A stretch of 64,000 nt of DNA from Perca fluviatilis (taxonomy: Eukaryota > Chordata > Actinopteri > Perciformes > Percidae). Positions 42,821 through 55,925 of the stretch are shown piece after piece. The notes under the pieces are model-generated. The model saw only the letters and a list, made by a program, of their open reading frames with translations, did no database searches and had not been told where the DNA came from. The stretch lies in the NCBI RefSeq assembly GCF_010015445.1, contig NC_053114.1:29550579-29614578 (forward strand), read 5' to 3'. The position numbers and the translations under genes are program-made. Each line of letters begins with the position of its first letter. Within the stretch, counting starts at the first letter, position 1.

Positions 42821-45800
42821 GACTGCTATCTAAATGGAATAGCTAGCCAGTACTGATAGCATGAAATTGTGTTTCCAAATATAACACCGTGTCATTGGAG
42901 CGTGTGGTTGTGTGGAGAAAGACTCCAGAATATGTGCTCTTCTACAGTCCTCCACATGGGGGCACTATGTAAACATGCACACACACTCAGACACTTTTAC
43001 TCACTTTTGGGCACATGCACACACTTGCACGTGCATACACAAGGATAGACAGGCCTGTTCTAATTAAAGCAGTGCTGTTCAAACAATGAGATACACTTGG
43101 AGCTGAGACATTTTGTGGGTGTGCATTGACACAGCCATGCTTTAAAATACTGCTATGATGCACACATGTACATAAATTTGTAATACACAATTTGCATTGC
43201 TGGGGTAAATGCTGACAATTATTCTGATGATATTCATTACTGCAGATTTTTTCCTAAAAGAGAGAGGAGGAGACGTGCGCAGAGGGACCTGAGGAACAAG
43301 GGAAGGAGGAAAGAGAGGAGAGAGAAACTAATAAAAGAGTGAGAGAGGAGAAACAAGCAGCATGCTATTCTGCAAGATTGTCTCGCTGTTTCACCACAGA
43401 TTATTCCTTGTTTTACTGTGAGTAGAAGGACAGCAATAGGCAAAAGGGAAGAAAGGTTAGGGTAATGCTGAGAGAGAGGGGGAAGAAAGTTGAGAGAGTG
43501 CAAAGAGGTTCAGGAGACAAAAGGAGGAAGAAGGGAGAGAGAGAGAGAGAGAGAGGAAAGGGGGAAACAAGCAGGGGAGGAAAAGAGGGAGAGAAGCAAA
43601 AATGTGGCTTGATTAAACCTCTGGACTTTAAAATGGGAACTGATTTGAAAAGTGCATTGCGTCAAGTACACATTGTTGGCTTTCACCTTTTTTGTCTCGT
43701 GCTCACACTACAATCAGAAAAAAGTGGGGTGTCATACACTCTGCTATAACTGAAAGAAACCTGCTTGTTTCCTGATTAATCAGCCATGTCATCACCTCCA
43801 ATCTCCAATCAAAAAAACTCAATGCTGGATCATAAGTATAAAGTTTGACATCATCAAGATAGCTGGAACGTGTCTGCTCATTGATCAGAGCGGTAGAGAT
43901 TGAATTTGTAAACCATCAAACTCTAAGATAAATCCTCCGCTGTACCTATCAGCTTTACTACAGACACATTTGTTCTGTGCAATACAAATGAAGCAACACG
44001 GACAATATACTGTAGTGTAGTAAGTCAAACTAATCACAAAAGAGCAAATTACAGGGACAGAGGTGAGGAGGACGAGATAGAGAAATGAGGGGGGAAGGAG
44101 AGAATATGTGAACATAGGAAAAAATAATCAAGTGGAGAGATCAAAATAAACAGCTTGAGCTGCTTTTTCAAGTACTGCTGCTCATTTGCTGTGCTAGTCT
44201 TTGGCTAACTGGGCTATTCAAATAGTTTCATAAAATGAGAGCAGATTAGATCCATGCTGTGATTAAAAATCCAGTATTTGGGCATCTTTTCTTCAGGCAT
44301 GATATTTGTGAGAAACCTCTTGTGTGTGTCGTATTCCCTCACATGCTCAAAACACATTCTTTCAAAATAAAGGCTGCTTTTTTGTGCATTTTAACAAGGA
44401 GGCAAGCTTAATGTTCACATCTGGTATATTACTAGTGATATTAATGTAAGTGATGCATTGCAGGAAACATGCTTCTCCCTCTGCAGGGAAGTCCGGTAGC
44501 TCAGCTACGCAGAAGCTTCCCTGGAGCTTGTAGTGACTGAGTGTCTGGCTGTTGGATGCTTCAGCAGGGCGGATGCTTGTTAACATGAGAACGTAAACCC
44601 TGGATCTCTGGTCCAAGGACAGCACACCTACTTGCCATTCCACTCTGCAGCCCTAATGCCACTCTGCTGGGATGCTGCGGACCCTTACATGCATTAAATC
44701 CAGAGGCATTGTTTGTGTCAACGTGTGATCATCTTTTAAATTGAAAGAACCACAAGGGTCTGCTTTGCTCTCAGTAGAGCCATGTCAGAAGGGGTGGTAA
44801 AGCGGCTCATTTTATAGAAACCCAAAACATGGACATGCAAGCTCTCGTTTTCAATTCACTGCAGACATGAAAGTTAGTATGATTGGAGTCTCTAAATTTG
44901 TCACATTAATAAATGTGACTCATCATCTGTCTGAGCCTGTGTCGCCCTGCCCGTTTTGGAAATGGGGTAGAGAGAGTTGCCAGAGAAAATGACTAGTGAA
45001 ACTTAGAATGGGTAATGTGAATGTAGTGTGTGAGAATGGGAGACAATGAGAATGATGTGTGATTTTAACTTCAGTAGCTTATTCCTGGAAAGCTGAATTA
45101 TTTTTAAGATGGAAGTCTCATCTGACAGCACTGTTCCTTCTCCCCCTACAGCTGAATTACTCACAAATATGCAGCCAGTATTACCTTACCCTCCTAAGTC
45201 TGTCCGTCTCCCTGCCTCTATCTCCCTAAAACTCGATCTACAGTACCTTCTATTCATTTCTACACCCCTTTCTTCCTCTATTTCTCATGTTTCTCAGTCT
45301 TTCCTCCCTCTCTCTTTTTTTACTCCTTCTCCAATCACTGTGAAATTGCAAGGAGGCCTGTTGGGGACTTATCTGACAGAGAAATTTGGCTCCGATCAGA
45401 ATCACTAGAGAGCATTCCTGCATTCCTTTCCCAATTTAAATGATTTTGCAGCTTCACAGGCACTCCCACCCAGACAGCCAGACATACTCACATAGACACC
45501 TTGCAAGTCTCCCGCCTTCTCTTTATCTTTTGCACATGCTCACTCTTTAATTTCTCACTGTCATACTCACAAACATAGACATATAAAAAACAATTCAGAC
45601 CTAAAATTGGTGGTACTGGCAAGGTGCCAACAAGCAGGAGCCTATACAGTTGCTTCACTGACTTTATGTGGGTGAGAAAACAGATGAGAGACTAAAGAAG
45701 AGAGGCGGCAGCTGGAAGAAGAGACAGCGATAGGAAGGCAGATAAATGGAGTCCCAGTTTTGCAAAGTGCATCATTAAAACAGGAATGAACATGTTTATC

Positions 45801-46328
45801 CTGGTGCTAGTCTGTGTTGCAGAATGCACTATTACGTACAGGCTCACAATAATGTGCCGTATTTCCCTTCTCACCTGCATGCAGATGACGTTTTAGCTCC
45901 TTGGAAACAACCCTGATGCCTGTCAACATGTCGAAGTCACAGACAAAAGAAGCTGTCGAGTGTACTGGCAATTTTCATTTTTCACTTGATGTGTATGGGC
46001 CAGCTGTCTCACGGAGATTATTATGTGAAGGCAGCACACCAGGTCTGGCTCACCTGTCTGTTGCTCTGTTCCATGCATCAGATGTTCTTCTTGAGTTTTT
46101 TGCGTTGAACTGCAGAGGGCTGCACCTCCTCAGGCTAAGGGGGCAGATTCAGAGGAAGAAGCTACATCGTAATCAGCCACTTCAAATTCAACTTTTCACC
46201 CTGACACCCAGAAGCCATCAAGTAATCAGCTGCAAGCAGCACAGCCAAGAGTCGTGAGCATTCATTCATTTCTTGATTTTAATACCATGTATAATTTTCA
46301 GATACTCCAAAATGTTTTTACATCCTAT

Positions 46329-46641
46329 AGTGGTGGAATGTACCTATGTACAGTATATACTCAATTACTGTACATACTGTACTCAAGTACAATTCTGAGT
46401 ACCTTAAGCCACTTTATACTTCTACTCCACTACATTTCAGAGAGATATATCACATTTTTTACTCCACTACATTTTTCTGAGAGTTACAGTTACTAGCAGT
46501 TACTTTGAAAATTAAGATTTTACAAACAAAACACATGGCAAAGTCATAAAAAATGGTCCAATGATATTACACTATACAAGGGGCCATTCTACTGTGGCTT
46601 TGCTACTTTTACTAAGAGTAAGTAAAGGATCTTCCACAACT
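46329..46641. mobile_element. ubiquitous teleost MITE-like repeat (AGTGGTGGAA termini)
   Basis: Starts AGTGGTGGAATGTACC and ends GATCTTCCACAACT, an imperfect inverse. The interior has CTTTATACTTCTACTCCACT and the paired motif TTTTTACTCCACTACATTTT, which I recognise as a very common teleost repeat. This copy is internally shortened. No confident target duplication. Confidence 0.6.
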
Positions 46642-46726
46642 GACAGTTATCTTAAGTGGCTATAAATATGTTTCCTTTCTTACTGAAATAACAACCACAA
46701 GTAGTGGTCTCTTCCCCTGTCCTTTA

Positions 46727-47339
46727 TGGCCGGGACACATATAGCCGACGGCCGACCGTTGACAGAAAACCCCGTCGATATGAACAGTTGTGTCCCCGAG
46801 GTCCAAAAAACTGCCACAGAACAGACCAAAAAGACGAGAGGAGAAAAGACATAATACATCTCTATGACAGCAGGCGGCGCTAATCTGTAACGTTGCCCAA
46901 GAAATGAAAACCGGCAGCTGATTGGACGAATGCGTCACATGGGTTTGTTTTCTCCGGAAATTGAGAGCCAGACTGTCATGGCGGCCGTTCAGAATACGAT
47001 CTCATATTGTACTAAAATAGTTCACTGAAACGTGTTTCTGAAAACATTTTAAGCGAGAAATAGACCATGCAGTTGCTGAATCTGTCTTCATTTCAGCTCA
47101 ACAAAGGTCAGTTTAAAAGATTTTCATCAGATTTTGAGAGACTCTAGTCACCTCATTCCGCTCGTCATTTCCGGGTGAGTCCCGACTTCCCTGCCGCCGA
47201 CCGAACATGTCAGGTCGGCCAAAATGAACGCCGACAGCCCCCCAGACGGACGACGGCACGGGATTCACCGAAGAGATTTGAGTCACTGACCTCGCCAGAC
47301 TGTCCCACAGCCGATAATCGGCCTGATGTGTCCCGGCCC
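46727..47339. mobile_element. PIF/Harbinger-like MITE, 613 bp, TTA target duplication
   Basis: The 5' end GGCCGGGACACAT pairs with the 3' end ATGTGTCCCGGCC as inverted termini. TTA lies directly outside both ends (46724-46726 and 47340-47342), the three-base target expected for PIF/Harbinger elements. The interior is CpG-rich and repeats the motif CCGAC. No transposase frame. Confidence 0.7.
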
Positions 47340-47342
47340 TTA

Positions 47343-48780
47343 GTCCTCATCATCTTCTGATATTACATGGGCAATTAAAGTGAAAAAGCTTTCTTTGAAT
47401 GCCTCTTGAGCAAAATACATTCAAGTACTAAATGTCCAGTGGTGTACTGTGTAGGTACTAATGTATTTTATGTGTTCACAGTCTGTAGTTAAACAATGAT
47501 TTTAAATAAGTCTAATGACAAAGACATATTTAAAGACCAACTACACTATAAGAGTAGTCATGGAGCAACAAAGATACCTTCATTTTATGCAACAAGTCCA
47601 ACAAAACGCTTTCTGATCCGGCACCACTATCATTTGGACAACACCGTTTGTCAGTGATTTCAAATTTGTCAGTGATTTTAATGATGAAATCATAAATCGT
47701 TTAAAATCTCAGTTCATGCGTTTTCTGATCTGCCACTTGGTTAATTTGAGGTGACTAAAACTTCTTGGTTAAAGTCAGGAAAAAAATGTGTCACGTTTAA
47801 AAGACACCAACCTAACATCGAGTGTTGGGAGACGGCATGCAAACAGCAGTGTCTCCAGTGTCAATGCCACTAGTGGCCCTGGTTGTTGTCCCTGTTGTTG
47901 TTGTAGCTAGCCTACACAATATAACGTGAATAAAGTGAGGTTAAATGGATATACATCTTAAATGTTAAGACATACATAGCGTTATCCACAGCCTGGAATG
48001 TGTGATCACATTTATTAACATCTTTAACCTTAAAAAATAGTTATACAAACAAACCACACAACTTTACTGTACTTTATGTTGAGGAAGTCATCACAGTGTG
48101 ATTATATAAGAGTAGTTAACAATATGAGAAATCTAATTGCTTTTGCTACTTTGTTTTGCTACTATTTTGTGTTGGCTGATCTGCAGATGTATAAATATAC
48201 TGTAAGCTAAATGAATGGTGGCCTACTTGTTTGGTAAGGAGGACAGTATGCAAATCAAAAGTCCCACAGGTCAAATCCAGCCTTTGGTAATGTGAAGTGA
48301 GCAGTTTATGTCCAGCAGAGAGCTATTACTGCTGCGTGGAAGTGTGTTTTAATATGCATGCATGGACATGACTACAGGGCTTGCGGTTGTGACCTTACGA
48401 TTAGAGGAGAGGACTCTTGTCCACAAGGTCCCGATGATCAAATTCTCCAGTGGCAGTCTAATGAGAAAGACTCCAATCTGTGACACACCTGCTGTCACTG
48501 CATGCATCATATGTCCATATGCATATGGTCTCTTCTGCTACATGCAGGTATGTGTGAATCACAGTTCATGGTGGAGCTGCAGATTGAGGTGCACTTCATA
48601 TATTAACGAAGCTTTCGTTTTCAGGATTCTTCATGGTCAATGTAATTTGGTCTCTTTCTTTGTTCCTCTCTTTAATCTTACACCTCTCTGAATCAATATG
48701 GTAAAAAACAAGAAATTATTTGCTGTTTTCTTCTTCTCACAATACTAAATGCATTTAGTATTTTGAAAAAGAACTTCCTG
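47343..48780. other. intergenic DNA, no gene seen
   Basis: AT-rich sequence with no recognisable exon, RNA gene or transposon terminus. Confidence 0.45.
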
Positions 48781-48783
48781 AAA

Positions 48784-51700
48784 CTTGGGTCAGGGTCTGC
48801 AGTGACTACTTGCTAGTTGCCTGTTGGAGAAGTGCTAACCACTAAGCCACTGTGCCACCAAAGAATTTATGTTGAAAATACATAGCATAGTATGTCCTAA
48901 ACACTCATGGTATGTCGTAAAAAATCAAACTATAGTATGTCGAAAAAAGTCATAGCATAGTATATTAAAATATATATAAAAAGTCATGGTTTAGTATGTT
49001 GAAAAAAGTGTCAAACCTGGGTCAGAACTGCATTTCCTATTGCTGATGCTAGTTGGAGCAGTGCTAACAACTGAGCCACTAAAAGAAATTATGTCAAAAA
49101 AAGTCATAGTATAGAATGTTATAAAAAAAATCATAGTATAGTATATCAAAAAGTCATAGTATAACATGTCGAAAAAAGCTGTTAAAAAGTCATAGTTTGG
49201 TATGTTGAAAAAAAGTCAAACTATAGTATGTTGAAAAAAATGTTATGACAAGGGCCAGCCCGGACTGGGTTTCGAATCTGGGTCAGAGCAAACATCCTCT
49301 ATACTAAAGATAGCGCATTTCAAGCAGCGCCAATGGTATGAAACAGTACACACTTCCTGTCTCCTAAAGGGGTGTGGCCTCTTTTAAACGTGTAGTGAAT
49401 GTCATGTGGATGGATGAAAAGTTATAGTTAAATAATTTATGAATATGTTCTTTTGCTAACGTTGGATATTTACACAGCTAAAAGACATATTTAGCATCAC
49501 AGAGATTAGTTTTGTTAGGGCGTTCACGAACGTTAGCTGACGTTAGCTTCTCTGTGTTGCCAGATCTCGCGAGAGTTTGGTCCAGAGACAGAAACAGGTC
49601 TCAAACAAAGTTAATTTTCTCCTGATGTGTCCGTCTGAAAAATGCAATTTTAGTGGCAGAATGTTCTGGAGATATGTGGCTTGTAAAGAATGGGTCCAAT
49701 ATATACTTTGGTGACTATGGGACGAAAGAATCGCTCATAATCCGTGTTCACGTTCACTTCTCCTGTTGGAATCAATACACTCAGGACCTGCTGCTAGTCT
49801 CCTAAAGAGGCGGGGCCGGGGCGGAGTCCACGTGACACAGATACAGGAAACTACTCTGAGTTGGGGCGTCTCGGTTCTAAACAAGGGGGTCATGGCACCA
49901 TTTTGATGCTAACAAGCCATCACCTCCCGTTAGCATTCCATTGACTGCTCGCAGGCAGTTTCGACTCACATTAGCTGTTTAAGTTTAATTACTAATGTTA
50001 ACTAGCACTTTAGTTAGCAATAATTAGCCTGTGCCTATGTTATCTCCTTATATATACCTACGCTCTCCGTCTTTGCAAGATTCGGAATGATTGAGATTTC
50101 TCTTGGCAGAAGACTTACAACTTTCAGATAGGTTGCTCACGTCACATCTACGTCTTCGAGCTCAGTTGGAGGCTGCACAGTAACGCTCGTCTCCGTCCAG
50201 AGCAAAGGGATCTGTTGGTCCATTTTATATATGTCAATGGTTCTAAACCGTCTCCGGTCAGAGTCTACAGTGACTACTTGCTGGTTTGCTGTTGGAGCAG
50301 TGCTATCCACTGTGCCACCAAAGAATTAATGTTGAAAACAGTAATAGCATAATATGTCAAAAAAAGTCATTAAAAAGTCTAGTGTGGTATGTCGAAAAAA
50401 GTCAAAGCACAGTATGTCAAAAAAGGCATAGTATAGAATATCCAAAAAAAGTCATAGTATAACATGTCAAAAAAGTGATCAAAAAGTCTGTCGAAAAAAG
50501 TCATAGTATAGTATGTCGAAAAAAGTGATAAAGTCATAGTTTTGTGCGTCGAAAAAAACATTATGAAAAGGGTAGCCTAGACTGGGTATTGAACCTGGGA
50601 CAGAGTTTGCAGTGATTACTTGCTACAGCAGCAGTTTAAACCATTGAGCCAGTGTCACTAATGACTTTATGTTGAAAACAGTAACAGCATAGTATGTCGT
50701 AAAAAAGCCATTAAAAAGTCATAGTATGGTATGTCGAAAAAAGTCAAAGCATAGTATGTCCAAATAGAATGTTATAAAAATTATAGTACAGTGTTTCTAA
50801 AAAAAGTTATAAAGTCATAGTACAGTACGTCAAAAAAAGCCATTAAAAAGTCATAGTATTGTAGTAAAAAAAAAAAAAACTTCATGGAAAGGGCCAGTCT
50901 GGATTGTGTATCTACCCTGGGTCAGAGTCTGCAGCGGTTACTTGAGTTTTAACCACTGAGCCAGTGTCACAGAATAGTTTATGTTGAAAACAGTAATAGC
51001 ATAGTATGTTGAAAAAAGCCATAAAAAATTCATAGTATGGTATGTCGAAAAAAGTCAAAGCATTGTATGCCGAAAAAGTCATAGTATAGAATGTTAAAAA
51101 AAAATCATAATATAGTGTTTCGAAAAAGGTTATAAAGTCATTGTATATGACTTTTTAATGGCTTTTTTTGACATACTGTACTATTACTTTTTTCGACAAA
51201 CTACACTGACTTTTAATGGCTTTTTTTGACATACAGTATGTCGAAAAAATAGTATAGAAAATAGTATTGTGTGTTGAAAAAAACGTTGTGTAAAGGGACA
51301 GCCTGGACTGGGTATCAAACCTGGTTCAAAGTCTGCAGTGACATTGCCTGTTGGCAGCAGTGCTAACAACTGAGCCAGTGTGCCACCAGAGAATTTATGG
51401 TGAAAACAGTAATAGCATAGTAAGTAAAAAAAGCCATTAAAAAGTCATAGTACGGTATGTTGAAAAAAGTCATAAAAAAGTCATTGTATAGTAAGTTGAA
51501 AAAAGTCATAAAAAGTCATAGTAAATATAAAAAAGTCATAGTAAAGTATGTCTCAAAAAGTCATAAAAAGTCATAGTATAGTATGTCAAAAAAGTGATAA
51601 AGTCATAGAATAGTATGTCGAAAAAAGTCATGGTATAGTATGTCGAAGAAATTCATAGCATAGCATGTTGAAAAAAGTCATAGTATTGTATGTTGAAAAA

Positions 51701-51990
51701 AACATCATGAAAAGGGCCTGGACTGGGGATCAGACCTGGGTCAAAGTCTGCAGTGACTACTTGCCTGTTGGCAACAGTGAACTGAGCCAGTGTGCCACCA
51801 AAGAGTTTGTAATGTAAAAAGTAAAAGTATAGTATGTCTCAAAAGTGATAAAAAGTCATAGTATAGCATGTCTCAAAAAGTGATAAAAACGTCAAAGTAT
51901 AGTATGTCAAAAAAAAGTGATTAAAAAAGTAATTATAAATAAATAAAAAGTCGTAGTAAGCATGTCTCAAAAAGTGATAAAAAATCATGG
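48784..51990. repeat. tandem array of tRNA-like modules plus AT-rich minisatellite
   Basis: The array alternates two parts. One is a minisatellite of variants of GTCATAGTATAGTATGTCG followed by A runs. The other is a 90-120-bp module that on the minus strand has an A-box-like TGGCTCAGTTGTTAGCACTG and a B-box-like GGTTTGATACC. Seven modules are visible, starting near 48784, 49010, 49251, 50570, 50889, 51296 and 51715; the third is split by a 967-bp insertion. A patch at about 51140-51232 is inverted relative to the rest. Unit length grows from about 230 to 420 bp because the minisatellite part varies. The module resembles a tRNA-derived SINE amplified in tandem. Confidence 0.7.
49289..50255. 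mobile_element. 967-bp insertion inside the tandem array, 8-bp duplication
   Basis: GGTCAGAG occurs on both sides (49281-49288 and 50256-50263), and removing the insert plus one copy restores the module consensus (CTGGGTCAGAGTCT). The insert is CpG-richer, with GGCGGGGCCGGGGCGG and TCTCGCGAGAG. Its ends are not obviously inverted, so an 8-bp duplication suggests hAT but the class is open. No coding frame. Confidence 0.65.
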
Positions 51991-51993
51991 TAT

Positions 51994-52640
51994 TAGTGGT
52001 GTGCGATCCTGCAATATTTGGTATCGAGCTGATGCCAAGTAAATATAGGGCCAGTATCACCTATACCGATACGATATCGATACATTTTAATAATTAAGGT
52101 GGATGCATCATAAATTGCTAAATCTGAATGATATTTTATGACCTTAAGTGTTTTTGTGATTTTACCTTTGGATTATTAATTACTTAAAACCCAGGAAAGA
52201 ATTGTCATATGCTTGAATACATCTGTTGTGTTACCACTGTATCATACAGCCTTTTTACAAATTATACAGCTTGCTGTTGTTTAATTTTCGGCCTGAAAAT
52301 ATAGCCACATGGCGCTCCTCTTCCTCTCTGCTGTTCTTCTCCTCTGTCTCTGTCCTGCTTGTGTGTGCGTGCACCGCTGAATCATGTGACGGTACAACAT
52401 CAAATCACAAGAGGGGGGAGGAGGAGCAAAGTGTGCCTGCTCCGCATTGGGAGCAGGCATATGACTGTGAAGGCTACCGGCAGATTATACATGGTATTAA
52501 ATGCGTTTTTAATATTTCTCCACTCATTTATTCAAGGCTTTTTTTTTTTTTTTACCCTTCTGCACACTACAGCGTATTATGGCATTAGGTAACATGACAA
52601 TGAAATGCTTTTATTTTACCAAAAATACAAGTCAAACAAT
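51994..52640. mobile_element. partial hAT-type element (TAGTGGTGTGCGAT terminus)
   Basis: TAGTGGTGTGCGATCC followed by GGTATCGAGCTGATGCCAAG and CCGATACGATATCGAT matches the terminal region of a common fish hAT-type repeat. A matching 3' terminus was not found, so the right limit is a guess. Confidence 0.45.
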
Positions 52641-52922
52641 TAACCATGGCCTTTAAGAGAGACACAAAGGAAATAAAAGTTGAGGAAGAAGGAACCAAGA
52701 TAAAGACAAAAACACAGCAAGAGAAAGAGTGTGAACGACAGGACGAAATGTAAGGTCAATTTAAGCATAAAAGAGCAAGAAATGTTAAAAGTCAAACTGT
52801 TTAGTGAAGATATGATGGAAGTGTGTCTGTATATTTGTGTGCGTGACAGCAGGATGCTGTTGCTCCTGGCAGCAGGCCCATACACTTCCTCTGTCATGGC
52901 CAATCATTGTCAAGAAGACCCC

Positions 52923-52949
<27 letters not shown>
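52923..52949. repeat. (CA)n microsatellite
   Basis: Short CA repeat ending in a CATA interruption. Confidence 0.9.
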
Positions 52950-52953
<4 letters not shown>

Positions 52954-53265
52954 ACTGTCTTGTTCTCTCTAGTAATATGAGGGACAGCTATGCAGTGACC
53001 CGTACCTGTTATTCTCTTTGCTTTCATACACACAGAGTGGAAGACATCAACAAGTTGCAATAAAATTGTACATAGCAAGTCCTTGACTGTGTTCAGACAT
53101 TTCAACCTCAGGACTAAGCTACATGCTCAGTGGCCCTGAGCATAATTGAAACATTGAATGTGCAAGTGCTTAATTTATGTGCTCCAGCTCAGAGAAAATA
53201 AAAAGAGCTGCACTGATATTTTCAAGATGGAGTGGGGGGCTCAAAATGTTGCATTCTGCGCTCAG

Positions 53266-53375
<110 letters not shown>

Positions 53376-54159
53376 TGCAGTTATGCAAAAGCATAAATAC
53401 TTGGAAGCAGAAGCAGGCCTAGGCTCGGATTTAAATGCAAAATCCATATATTTCAAACGACTGCAGTGGTTACAATTTTCCAGCTGTAATTTAGAGTAGA
53501 GCGAAGGTCTGGGCAGTGGGCAATAATTCAATTTAATGATTGTCAATTTTCATATCATGTTACAAGTAATATATTATATTATGATATCATTCTACAAATT
53601 TCTGGCACAATTAATTATTCCTAAAACAAAAAAATAGTTAAAGTTATAGTTTTTGTTTTTCACATCTAAAGAGTTTGATGTCATGTTTGTTTGGGCATTA
53701 TATATTATATAAAGAATATTAGTAACATATTTCAATATAATGCAATCAAGTACAACACCAATCACTAACTACAACCTCTGTAAGAAACATACAGTTGAGT
53801 AAAGACCTTTTAAAATAAAATATTATAATAATATGTATAATATTATAACTATTAAGTAATTATATCACTTATTTGTGGACAGGTAAACTTTTTGCTTTTT
53901 TGCAAGTCTCTAAGAATAAGAAATGACCAAAACATACATTACAGGTATGATTTTATACCTACCTACCATCCTATATAACAAAGAGGGATTAAAACATATG
54001 GGTTGTGTCAACATTCGGTTTGTATGTGTTTGTTTGTACATTTGTGTCTGATTCTTATGTCCTAGTTCCCAATCACAGGCATGAGCCAGCAAGCAGAGCA
54101 TTTACATAATGCTGTGGAGGTAGCTACAGTAGGTAAGAGATGATGTGTTTCTTTATGTA

Positions 54160-54162
<3 letters not shown>

Positions 54163-54225
<63 letters not shown>
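54163..54225. repeat. (TG)n microsatellite
   Basis: TG repeat of about 63 bases broken once by TTTTG. Confidence 0.95.
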
Positions 54226-54228
<3 letters not shown>

Positions 54229-54694
54229 CACCAGGTGATCATGACAGCTGCTTTAGTTACTAGAGCACCAAGAGCCAAACATGTTTCATCCCCTTCTGTC
54301 TCTGCATGTACCCTCTCTTTTTTTCTCTCACCTTTTTAATCTCTCTCTCCCTCTGTCTCTCTCTCTCTTCCTCTTCCTGTCTGTCAGCACATTTTAATTG
54401 TTGTATTGGCATACTGAATTGATAATATTTGTTGAGCTTAAAAGGGGGATTTCGGGAGCTGCTCATGCAACCATGAGTCTTAGTGTCTGCTCTGCTTCAC
54501 TACATGCTCCAGTGGAGCAGGTATAAAATGGGTGTTATGGTTGCTACAGCCTGTTGCAGCTTAAATATCTTTTATATATTTTTTTTGATTAAAGAGTAAG
54601 TGGGATATAGTGTTGCAGGTCTTATGCCAAAATGCCAGTAGGCAGTTCTTTTTCAGCTGCCCTAAGGTATAATAACTCTAACCCTAGTTAGATG

Positions 54695-55063
54695 TAGAGC
54701 TGGGTACCAAATTCAATAGTTCTTAGGCACTGACCGAATTGCCTCTAAAGTATCAAGTACTGAAAAATACCTCGCCATTCAGTACCAAATTTCAGTACCT
54801 AATGAGTACATCTCATCAGAGTCAGGGAACCAATAAGCATGCATCATGCTTCTACCAAGATCTAATAATGTTTGTGATTGGCTGTCTAACGTTACACGTC
54901 GTAGAGGCAGGCAGGAAAAACTCCACATTACACAGTAAATTGTAATTATAATTTTTTTTCATATAATTGGCATCGAAAAAAGAGTCGTTAAGGAACCGGT
55001 ATCTAAGTCACGGTATTGTTATCAGTTCCGGTCTCTAAATCTTTTTAACGATATCAAGCCCTA
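54695..55063. mobile_element. hAT-type MITE, 369 bp, relative of 35686-35969
   Basis: Ends TAGAGCTGGGTACC and AAGCCCTA are inverted. The flanks GTTAGATG (54687-54694) and CTTAGATG (55064-55071) agree in 7 of 8 bases. The 5' half (GCACTGACCGAATTGCCTC..) corresponds to the reverse of the 3' half of the 35686 copy, so the two lie in opposite orientation. Confidence 0.75.
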
Positions 55064-55844
55064 CTTAGATGTGCTGCTGTGTTTATGTTTGTTCATTCAC
55101 TGAACAAATTTTCTTTTTTGGAAAATGATTTAAATGCATTCTGACCAGAAAAGATAAATAAACTTCATATTCTGATCAATATTTTCTCTAACAAAGCCGT
55201 TAAGTATCTTTCTGTGTTTCAAATGGAACAATAATCCTCATCTGATCACGAGTGTGTCCCCAAAGTTGGAATGAAACCCTCTAGCTTAGAAAATCATTTT
55301 TACTGTCCACTATTTTCAGTTTGACTCCAAGCTTGACACCTCTTGCAAAGCTGAATCCAACTCAGTGAACTATATCAGATGATAATCCCTCCCTTGCTAG
55401 CTACCTGCTGCTGTCAGGCTCAAGAGTCACAACTGTAAGTGGCAAAAACGTATTGACTGCTGTCAAACAGTGCAGAAAGGAATAACATAAGAATCACTTG
55501 ACAATATACCTTCAGTACCCAACACTGTAGGACAGATGCAGGATAGATGGCCTCACTAAATCCTTTTATTCATTTTCAAAATTGCTACCAGTCCATGACA
55601 GGATGAACACAGATACAGTAGCTACACAACCAATCACACTAATGACAATGTAAAGCCTGCTGTCTCACACCCACCTGAACAGCTTGTGTTTAAAGGAGAA
55701 TAAGTGGAGGTGTACAAGGATGAAAACAACATGCAAAGGCTGGGAGGTGGTGGAACTAACCACTGTGCCATTGAATTTGAAAACATAATCAGGGCTATCG
55801 GTTTGATGACAGCCATTCCAAAGTCATTCTGGCAGTGGTATCAA

Positions 55845-55925
55845 GGCCCTTCGTGGTGCAGTGATAAAGGGGACCAGCTTTCAACTGGATGCCCTGGGTT
55901 CGTGTTTTTGACCATGACACAGAAT
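55845..55925 (+). repeat. tRNA-like sequence, probable SINE head
   Basis: CGTGGTGCAGTGATAAAGG resembles an A box and CTGGGTTCGTGTT a B box, spaced about 50 bases. It would not fold into a proper acceptor stem, so a SINE relic is more likely than a tRNA gene. Confidence 0.35.

Larger units (their letters stand above)
40711..46328. other. downstream intergenic DNA, no gene seen
   Basis: It contains the GT/CA microsatellites listed separately, purine-rich tracts (about 41900-42110 and 43250-43600) and AT-rich unique sequence. Open frames here are short and lack splice context or recognisable domains. Confidence 0.5.

Noticed and set aside
45109..45408. 99-residue Ser/Pro-rich plus-strand frame
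   Set aside because: Pyrimidine-rich low-complexity composition, no recognisable domain, no splice partner.
48784..51990. CRISPR-like regular repeats
   Set aside because: Vertebrate genomic context, variable unit length, and spacers that are themselves repeats; it is a minisatellite/SINE array.
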